Source of the DNA: Canna indica
Taxonomy: Eukaryota > Streptophyta > Magnoliopsida > Zingiberales > Cannaceae
Length of the DNA stretch: 64,000 nt
Assembly: GCA_034359265.1 (NCBI GenBank)
Contig: CP136896.1
Coordinates: 19,499,501-19,563,500, forward strand
Reading direction: 5' to 3'
Below, one piece after another: positions 55,981 to 64,000 of this stretch; positions within the stretch are counted from its first letter, which is position 1, and every line of letters starts with the position of its first letter. Both the position numbers and the translations under genes were made by a program. Below the pieces are notes generated by a model. The model was given only the letters and a program-made list of their open reading frames with translations, made no database searches and had not been told where the DNA came from.

Positions 55981-58900
55981 GTTGATGATAGTTGATGGGA
56001 GTTGCATGAGGACTTAGAGCTTCACCAAATCCAAGTTGCAACTTCACATCATTTGGATGCCTTCGGTATGAAGAATCAGCATCTAGTTAATTTAGTGTCA
56101 TCTCCTTTACTTTATTTGAATTCATTTAAGTTGGAGTTTATGATACTTGTTTAACTTGAGTTGATTCTTACCGCTCTTGATATTGTTTTATCAAATGATT
56201 TTTGATTTTTGATTTTCAGTCTCTTAGGAGACCTATGTGGCCTGTAATGGGCCTAAGCGACCTTGCGGTTTTAAATCGTAGGCTCATTGTGGTCTTTCGG
56301 TTTTTAACCAATATGAAGGGTTGGATATCATGTTTTCATTTATATTATTTTTGTGTTCTCTTAAAATTCATTTTGGTATCACTTGATTTTATTTAAAACG
56401 GATTTCAAACCATTTAGCAAAGTGAACTTTGATAATAATACTTTATGCTTCTCTTTGCTTTTTGGTTGGGTTAGCTTGCTAAGTAGACATAGTTTCTCTA
56501 AAATATTAGTGTAGCTTACTTGCAAGTTATAAGTATTTTAGGAAGGCTAATTAGAATGAAAAAGATTAGTTTGACAAATTATCATGAATAAGATATAACT
56601 TTGATAAATTCAAATCTTAGATCCCTCAATACTTATGTTATACCTCAATGCTTAAGCTTAAATAATGTCAAAATACTCATGATTAAAATTGCATGTTAAA
56701 CCATTGAATTTTCATGAGTAGGTAGAATCTTAGCACTTAGGCAAATTTCATTAAATGAAACTTGCTCTAGGTTGATATTCACTATTAGAGACATTCTTTT
56801 TAAGTCCAAACTAGTTAAACATGGTTAGAGATCTTATTATTCAATATTTCATATCTTAAGATCTCTTTGATTCATTTTGATATCATGACAACTTATTTAA
56901 AATGAATCTCTACTATCTAGCATAGGTTAAGGTTTGTAAATGAAATTTTGCATTTAACATTTGCTATTTAGCATGTTAGTTTGCTAGTTGGTATATAATT
57001 TCGTTATGATTCTAATGAAGCCTACTTGTAAGTTGAGAAAGTGTTGAAAATGTTAATGAAAAGCTATGCTATCTAGAAGAAAATTGAAAAGTAAATGACA
57101 AGTTTGGCAAATTTCTAAAGACTAAGGTATAGATTTAATTTTGTAAAAATCTTAATATAATTCTTGAATATTCATGCTTTAATGATGTCTCTATATACTC
57201 ATGATTGATTTTGCATGATAAATGTTTGAATTTTCATGAGTAGGCAAATTTCGTGATAACTAGGCAATTTCATGATATTAATATATAATGAAATTGAACT
57301 AGCTTGAAATTTATTATTAGAGACCTCTTTTTAAGTAAACACCTAATGAACATGTTTAGATACACATATCACATGAGTCTAGATGAACAATGTGATAACT
57401 ATATCACTATTAGGGGACTTAAACTTGGAAAAATTTGACCCAAGTCAACAAATCGACTTGGTCACTTTATTTTAAGTCCAAACTTCATAAACATGTTTAG
57501 GAATAGGTATGACATGTTTTCAAGCACTTAGAGTGAAAAATTCATATGGATATGGATAAAATGACATGGAGGTCAATTCATGCTTACCTCTTTTGAACCA
57601 AGTTGACCCAAGTCAACCAATTTACTTAAAGGTCTCATTTTCAATCCATATTTGTGGAACATATTTAGATTTACTCATGTTAGGTATCCATAGATTTAAA
57701 TTTGAAAAATCATGAGTAAATGATAAGATTGAAACTTAGCAAGTTTCATGATAACTAGCTTAGTTTTGAATGAAACCATGCTAGGTTGATATCTTAACTT
57801 AAGGATATAATTTTCATCTCAAACTTGAAATACTCTCTTTACATGATTATTTTATAGTGTCATAAAAGTTTGAATGAAAATTGAACATGTTTTGAAAAAT
57901 TGCGAAAACGTCTTTGAAATTTCAATTTTAAAACAGCTTATTCAATGAATTTTAGAAAAGTATAGAAAATTAATTTTGAGATAATTCTTGAAGCTGCACT
58001 TTCATTGAAAAATCTAATATGTTGCGAAAAAATTTCACAAAAGTTTCCATCAAGAATCTGATTTATAATGGAATTTTGAAGTTGGACTTTAAAAATTGCA
58101 AAGTATCATCCTTATTGAAATTCAATTTTTCTGATACTTTGGTTTTTCTTCAAAAACTTCAAATAAAACCTTGTGCATGCTATTTTGATTTCATTTCTAA
58201 TATCGTTCTCTCTATTTCTTGAGTAAAATCATTTCTAAAAAATGATTTTGATAATTTTGAGCGATATCTTAAAAAATTAGCTTTTAGTTGAAATCAATAT
58301 AGGATAAAAAATGGACTTTGAAAATTCATTTTGAGTTTAAACTTGATACATGCATTTCAAATGACCACCCAGCAATTGGTATCAAAAATTCTCGTCCAAC
58401 AATTGATAACAAAAATTTTCGTCGAAAATTTGTTTTTGTGTGGATATAAAAGTTTGATTTTTTGAAAACTTGAAGTATAGTTTGACCTAAGTCAACAACC
58501 TAACTTAAAAATTTCATCTTAAGCCCAAACTTGATTCATAGACTTACACTCTCTCATGTTTGATGTCTAGATGCCTAAATATGAGAAAACATGAGTAGAT
58601 AGCAAAACTTGATACTTAGCATTTTCATGGTTTCATGCTTATTTCAAATGAAAATGTGCTAAGTTCATATTTTGATCAAATGACATTCTTTTCACTTCAA
58701 ACTTGATATACATGTTTTACATGACTATATCTTTGTGTTTTGAATGTTTGAATGAAATCTAAATGTCATGAAAAAGATATGAGTACATTCATACTTGAGT
58801 GCATACATGATTTAATTTTGAATTCAAAATTTTGTTTTGAACATATCATGTATGATTTTGTTTATTTGTTTTTCATCCCTTTGGTTGAGATTTTCATGTT

Positions 58901-59220
58901 TCATGAAAAATAATCCTTAGAGTCTCAACTTCGTGATAAAATATTTGTTTTTTCATCCCTTTGACTAGATTGACCTTTCTTGCCCTTTTTGATTGATGTC
59001 AAAAGGGGGAGAGAATTATAAATAAAGGAGAAGAAAATTATAGGTAAAGAGGGAGAAAATTATAGGAAAAGGAGAGGAGAATATAAAAAATCCATGCATA
59101 TAGATAGGGGAAGTTCTATTATGTAGATATGCATGTTGATAGGGGGAGAAATTAATCCCTTAGTTGATATCCTCTATGCTTTAATGAATATATATTTTCT
59201 TAAGGATGTTTGTCATCATC
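55981..59220 (+). other. Non-coding interior of element C with ~170-bp modules
   Basis: 3.2 kb AT-rich, no frame above 67 codons of interest. A core like TTTTAAGTCCAAACTTCATA followed by AACATGTTTAG recurs at 57466, 57633 and 57806, and weaker near 58314, 58505 and 58680. A larger block ('tactcatgatt...tgaattttcatgagtag') recurs near 56675 and 57205. Conserved with A, B and D. Ends with purine-rich 'ggggagagaattataaataa' near 59006. Confidence 0.75.
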
Positions 59221-59233
59221 AAAAAGGGGGAGA
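59221..59233 (+). other. Polypurine tract of element C
   Basis: AAAAAGGGGGAGA immediately before the 3' LTR. Confidence 0.9.
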
Positions 59234-59234
59234 T

Positions 59235-60675
59235 TGTTGGCTTTAGGCTTTCAACATTGGTCTTAATCTCGGTTTTGAAGATAACAAACATGGAACTAAT
59301 GGTTTATTAAGAATATATTTCAGGTTTCATATCAGCTAGCGTTCGATGTCCTCAATCGAATAAATAGGAAGAAATTAGAAAATCGGAAGGACATTGATAG
59401 TCGCGCTCGGGTTCATCATGGAAATTCTCGAAGATCGACGTGTGCACCAAAGACGTATTGGACGAGTCCAAAGATCACATGGAAAGCCCTCCAAGTTGAT
59501 GCTCGTCGAAAGTCGGAACTCGAAAATGAAGCGCAGAAGAAGAAGGCTGAAGAAATCAAATTCAGCCTAGGTTTGGTCGACCGGACAGTCGACCGACCGA
59601 AGGTAAAAAGCTGCAGTAGCTACTTTGGTCGATCGGGCGGTCGACCAACTCAGGCCAAAAAACTAGCAGTAGCTTCGCCGGTCAACCGAACTACGGATAA
59701 CTAAAGGTGTAACATGCGTCAGTCGACCGGGCGGTCAACCGAATTGAGGGAATGCAAGGTTTGCGTCTGGCGATCGATCGCACAGAGGGAAAAGGCGGCG
59801 GTCGATTGGTCGATCGATCGGCCAATCGACCGAGCGGCTGTAACGGCTAGATTTTAGCCCGTTGAGCTGTCGTTTCTTTGAGAGAGTATAAATATACCTC
59901 ATCTAACTCATTTAACACTCTCTCCTCTCATTGATACAGATTTGATTGAGCATTCTAAAGGGAGATTTGAGCCTTCCGTGAATATTTTCTCAAGCGCCCT
60001 GTTCTTCCGTGAATATTTTCTCAAGCGCCCAGCTTTCTTCCTCAACTCGGGTCTTAATACGAGCTCTACCTCTTGACGAGTGGAAGGCATTGAAGGCTTT
60101 GAAAAGAGCTGTGGTTCTTCTCTCATTTCTTAAGCTCTTTTGATTGTATTTTAATTGTTATTTAGATATTGTTTTATTTGAATTTGAGTTTGAGTAAAAC
60201 CTCGGGTGTTAGGTCTTGTTATGTAAGTGCTCTTGAGGTGTCTAAACTTGTCTAAACTTTGTTTTACTAGGATTAGTTGAGGTGTCCCTTAGGGTTGATG
60301 TGGAAGAGTGCTCTTGATAAGAAGGCGGAGACTTCCGGGTGTGGAAGTGCCTTAGGTCGAGAGTGCGACTCTTCGAGTCAAAGTCCTCATTGTAAGGGAA
60401 ATAAGAATTAATCTAGTAAACCTAGTTTGGAAATCCTAAGTGGGGTGCTTAGGTAGTGGAGTAGGCATTGGGGTCAAACCACTATAAATTCGTGTGTTAG
60501 CATTGTTATCTATTGTTGTTTGTGCTTAATTAGTTTATCTTGCTTCCGCATTTAATCGTAAAATTGCAACGCGCCTAAACGATTTGAGAAACGAGTAAAA
60601 TCGGATTTAGGCTAATTAATTAGATAACACACTATTCACCCCCCCCCCCCCTCTAGTGTTGCCATTTCGACTACA
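59235..60675 (+). mobile_element. 3' LTR of element C
   Basis: TGTTGGCTTTAGGC to GACTACA, 1441 bp. Differs from the 5' LTR by base changes and indels, including a 31-bp tandem duplication (unit 'ttccgtgaatattttctcaa' at 59974 and 60005) and loss of about 20 bp near 60225. TATAAATA at 59887-59894. Confidence 0.9.
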
Positions 60676-61051
60676 GGAGAGTGCTCTCGGTAGGAAGGCG
60701 GAGACTTCCAGGTGTGGAAATGCCTTCGGTGTAAGAGCAGAGACTCTCTGGTGAAAATGTCCTTGTTGTAAAGAAAATAAGATAATCTAGTAAAACTAGT
60801 TTGAAAATCCTAAGCGGGGTGCTTAGGTAGTGGAGTAGACATTGGGGCCGAACCACTATAAATCTCTGTGTTAGCATTGTATCTTTGTTTGTACTTAATT
60901 GGTTTACTTTTGCTTCCGCCTCTAGTTGATAAATTACGATTTGACTAAATAATTTAAGAAACGATTAACACCAGAATTAGGCAACAAGTTTTAGATAACA
61001 CACTATTCACTCCCCCCCCCCTTCTTGTGTGTCATTTCACCCAACATATAT

Positions 61052-61427
61052 GATTTTTCAATTGTAAATTATGGCAAACCATTGTTAGTCATGAGTCTTT
61101 TATCAAAAGGAATGGTTCATAAGGATTTTACATGATAATGAGACTAAATGTTATAGATCTCTTTAGCTCATTCGTTGGAAATAGGATTGTACTTTCTGAA
61201 CAAACTTTAATAATTTTGGCACTCGTTGGTACATTCAATATGTCTTCATAAACGATATCCTTTACTTGGTTATTGCATGACAAAAGTTGAGGTACGACTT
61301 TCAATATTTCAAAATTCTTTTGTTCTATGATTCACAGCAACTATCATGTTCAATATATGCTCATGTTATAAATTATTGGATAAAAACTTGATAAGGTCAA
61401 AATACGATACTACGCTAGTTTTGTTTG
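61052..61427 (+). other. Interior of the decayed gag element, right half
   Basis: Continues the sequence left at 51039 once the solo LTR is removed. AT-rich, no frame. The join to the truncated LTR at 61428 has no visible target duplication. Confidence 0.45.
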
Positions 61428-61611
61428 AAATCTCTGTGTTAGCATTGTATCTTTGTTTGTACTTAATTGGTTTACTTTTGCTTCCGCATCTAGTTGATAA
61501 ATTGTGATTTGCCTAAATAATTTAAGAAACGATTAAAATCGGAATTAGGCAATAAGTTTTAGATAACACACTATTCACCCCCCCCTCTCTAGTGTGTCAT
61601 TTCACCCAACA
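61428..61611 (+). mobile_element. Truncated 5' LTR of element B
   Basis: Only the last 184 bp of the LTR, from 'aatctctgtgttagcattgt' to CACCCAACA. Nearly identical to 60860-61046, the end of the split solo LTR. Confidence 0.85.
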
Positions 61612-61613
61612 AT

Positions 61614-61625
61614 TGATATCAGAGC
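61614..61625 (+). other. Primer binding site, element B
   Basis: TGATATCAGAGC, one change (G to A) from the TGGTATCAGAGC site of element C. Confidence 0.85.
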
Positions 61626-61679
61626 GGGCCCGTAGCTTGATATTTCACCATCTCTTCTACACCTTGTCTCGATCCGAGA

Positions 61680-63104
61680 ATGGCACTAGAGTTGGTAGCG
61701 TCTTCACCTCCTAGGTTCGATGACTCAAACTTTGGTCTTTGGAAATATAGGATGTACACTTATTTAAAGACTAAAGGTTTTGGTATCTTTAACATGTTAC
61801 ATTTGGAATTCATTGAACCTAAGGTTGACATGCATGCTTGAAGTGAATTAGATAAAAAAATGTTTAAGTATAATGGAGATGTCATGAATTGTATTCTTTG
61901 CACATTACCAAATGGCATCCTAGATAAAGTCATGAATTGCTCTTCGGCTTATGATTTATGGGTCACTTTAAATGTTTTATATGATTATGTCAAAACCGAA
62001 GAGATTGACACTTTTGATGAAGGTGGTGATGACAATGGTCACTCGCCTACTACTAATCTCAGTTTTGATGCTGGTGCTTCTAGTCAAAGAAGCAACTCTA
62101 AAAGCCGGAAGAGAAAGGTAATTTGTCACTTGTGCAAAGAAAAAGGGCATGTGAAGAAGAATTGCCCTACCATGAAAAATAAGGCAAAGAAGAGGTCAAG
62201 TGCTTCCACCTCCACATCTTACTCAAGTGAAGCATCCTCTTTTCATGACCATGAAGCCACTTCAAAAGTTTGCCTCATAGATGCTAATGATGAGGTACAC
62301 TCTTCTCCTTCTAGTCATGCTAATGATAATAACAATGCTAGCTCTACTAGTTCTACTCTTGACATATCATATAATGTGTTAGTAGATGAATACAAGAAAA
62401 TGTATGACTTGCTTGTAAAAAAGGAAAATGAAAATAAAAGATTGAAGAAAGATAATATAAGGCTTAACTCTCATATTGATGAACTAAAACTAGAAAATGA
62501 GACAATGAAATCTAGTTCTTTTGATTTTTCCCATGATAGGTTGAAACTTGAGCTTAAGGATTTAAAGCTTAAGAATGAAAATTTGAAACTTGAGAATTAA
62601 AAAATTATAAGTGAAAACAACAATTTGAAATCTTAATCTAATGCCTTATATCAATCTCTTGATTTATTGAAAAATGAGGTTGTGTCCTTAAATAAGAAAG
62701 TAAACGAATTGAAAAATGTTTCATTTCTTAAGAACACTAGAAATGCTTATGTAAAGAATGCCAATGCTCAACATCATTCTCATGCTATGTATTCTACCAT
62801 TAGATCTCATGATCATAAGAAGAAGAATGATTTTTCTAAGAATGCTTATACTCATCATGTTTCACATGTCAAGCATTCTAATGATAGATTTAATGTTCAT
62901 AGCAAAAATGAAAAGAAATTCAATGGACATTATTTTTGTTGTGGTATTTTTGGCCATGTTATTTATGATTGTGCATTCAAGAAAAATCCAAGTGTAGTTA
63001 AGACACTTTGGATTCCTAGGCCAACTCACCCCCAAGGACCCAAAGCCATTTGGGTACCAAAAGTCTCATCTTCTTTTGTAGGGGGGGCTACCATAAAAGG
63101 ATGA
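61680..63104 (+). pseudogene. gag of element B (three in-frame stops)
   Basis: One frame of 475 codons from ATG (61680). Stops: TGA at 61839-61841, where the family has Trp (WTQEQ becomes stop-SELD); TAA at 62598-62600; TAA at 62634-62636. Otherwise complete: PPRFDDSNFGLWKYRMYTYL; AYDLWVTLNVLYDYVKTEEI; zinc knuckle ICHLCKEKGHVKKNC with all ligands; Ser-rich linker; coiled coil (KLELKDLKLKNENLK); His/Lys region; FCCGIFGHVIYDC; WIPRPTHPQGPKAIWVPKV; GGATIKG and stop. No frameshift, so this is the best-preserved reading frame of the family here. Confidence 0.88.
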
Positions 63105-64000
63105 ATGAAAAATGGTGTATTGGAGTTGACCTTGAATTCAAATGAAAAATCTCCATGAGGTTGCAACTTGAAGTCATCATGATGCCATAGGTATGAAAAT
63201 TGGCATCTAGGTATACTTCGTATCATCTTCTTACTTTGGTTGGTATCATTTAAGTTAGAGTGTATGATACATATTTAATTTGAGCTATTTTTCCCGCTTT
63301 TGATAAGAATCTTTTGAAAAATGATTTTGATTTTTGATTTTTCGGTCTCTTCGGAGACCTATGTAGCCTGTAATGGGCTCATGCGACCTTGCGGTTTTAA
63401 ATCATAGGTTTATTGTGGCCTTTCGGTTTTCAACCAATAGGAAGGGTTGGAGATCTTATGTTTCAAATTTTCATATTTTGATATCTCTCGATTCGTTTTA
63501 GTTTCATGTCGATTTTACTTTAAACGAATTTTTCACTATCTAGCTTGGGTTGAAATTCTCAAATGAAGATTTATATTTCGCCTTGCTATTTAGTATGATA
63601 ACTTGCTAGTAATTATATTCTCATTATCCTACAAATGAACATTACTTGCAAGTTATGATAAAATGGAAGGCTTTAGAAATTGAAAAAAAAAAGATTAGTT
63701 TGGCTAAATTTTCAAGTATGAGGTATGATTTCAATTTTCATAAAATCCTAGTATAATACCTCAATATTAATCCTTTATTGGGGTCTCTTTACTCATGATG
63801 GTAATCACATGCTAAATCCTTTAATTCTCATGAGTAGGTAGAACTTTAGGACTCAGACAAATTTCATTGAATGAAATTAGCTCTAGGCAAATATCTATTA
63901 TTAGAGAACATCTTTTAAGTCCAAACTAGTAAAATATGTTTAGAGATCTTATTTTTCAAATATTTCATATCTTAAGATCTCTTTGATTCATCTTGATATC
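63105..64000 (+). other. Non-coding interior of element B
   Basis: Homologous to the start of the A, C and D interiors: 'ggtctcttcggagacctatg' (63343-63362), 'gcgaccttgcggttttaaat' (63384-63403) and the 'catgagtaggtagaa' phrases. No gene. Confidence 0.75.

Larger units (their letters stand above)
52419..60675 (+). mobile_element. Element C: complete gag-only LTR retrotransposon
   Basis: 8257 bp including a 568-bp hAT insertion. 5' LTR (52419-53882), primer site (53885-53896), gag (53950-55980), non-coding interior, polypurine tract (59221-59233), 3' LTR (59235-60675). GGAGA at both sides (52414-52418, 60676-60680). Complete ends with no pol show that gag-only is the form that was mobilised. 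It would need reverse transcriptase and integrase from a related autonomous Copia element. Confidence 0.92.
51040..61046 (+). mobile_element. Solo LTR (long subtype) split by element C
   Basis: Left part 51040-52418 starts TGTTGGCTTAAAG. Right part 60681-61046 ends CACCCAACA. Joined length about 1745 bp. TATAT flanks both sides (51035-51039, 61047-61051). It carries the long-subtype block ('gagctccttggagggccata' near 51354), palindrome array (51710-51965), TATAAATA (52015-52022), R/U5 block and C-run. It is cut in the R/U5 block, at 'ttgaggtgggaga', by element C. Confidence 0.88.
61428..64000 (+). mobile_element. Element B: 5' part of a gag-only LTR element
   Basis: Truncated 5' LTR (61428-61611), primer site (61614-61625), gag (61680-63104), then non-coding interior to the window edge. 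The 3' end lies beyond 64000. Confidence 0.85.

Overview
This is a plant nuclear genome window made almost entirely of transposable elements nested in one another. I see no intact protein-coding gene. The plant origin is inferred from Copia and Gypsy LTR elements primed by initiator-methionine tRNA, L1-type LINEs, a CACTA transposon with TNP2 and plant-type second ORF, hAT MITEs, a TRIM, and a Mutator-like element carrying a fragment of a plant LRR receptor-like protein. The GC-rich captured gene hints at a monocot, but the species cannot be named from this sequence.

Layout. 1-6231: 3' part of a Copia-type, gag-only LTR element (element A) with a solo LTR of the same family inside it. 6232-11590: a Gypsy LTR remnant, a possible exon relic, a palindromic TRIM with target duplication, a Pack-MULE with an RLP51-like gene fragment, and a possible first exon. 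11590-16747: a dead LINE (LINE1) split by a solo LTR. 16748-21482: an exon relic, a LINE tail, a hAT MITE, a Copia LTR fragment, a reversed Gypsy-type LTR and a 20-bp minisatellite. 21483-42202: one Gypsy element (E) bounded by matching GTCAT target duplications. Its 5' LTR holds a truncated CACTA transposon, its interior holds reversed gag-only element D, and its 3' LTR holds reversed element G. 42343-49207: a second dead LINE (LINE2) on the minus strand with a 2.8-kb solo Gypsy LTR in it. 49225-61428: a decayed gag copy holding a solo LTR (TSD TATAT), which holds complete element C (TSD GGAGA), which holds a hAT MITE (TSD CTTGTCAT). 61429-64000: the 5' part of another gag-only element (B).

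Five gag copies of one family (A, B, C, D and the decayed copy) all stop at the same point, just before where protease would begin in an autonomous Copia element. They are followed by kilobases of conserved, AT-rich, non-coding DNA with a roughly 170-bp internal period, a polypurine tract and the 3' LTR. This is the architecture of gag-only, non-autonomous elements (the TR-GAG class known in plants), which would depend on an unseen partner for pol. Every copy here has stops or frameshifts.

The most unusual structure is an array of about 50-bp repeats inside the large Gypsy LTR (46432-46860, and reversed at 19371-19606). Each unit is a hairpin whose two arms change together between units, suggesting selection on structure or gene conversion. 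Also notable are arrays of the palindrome TCGGTCGACCGA in the gag-only family's U3 regions, just upstream of TATA boxes.
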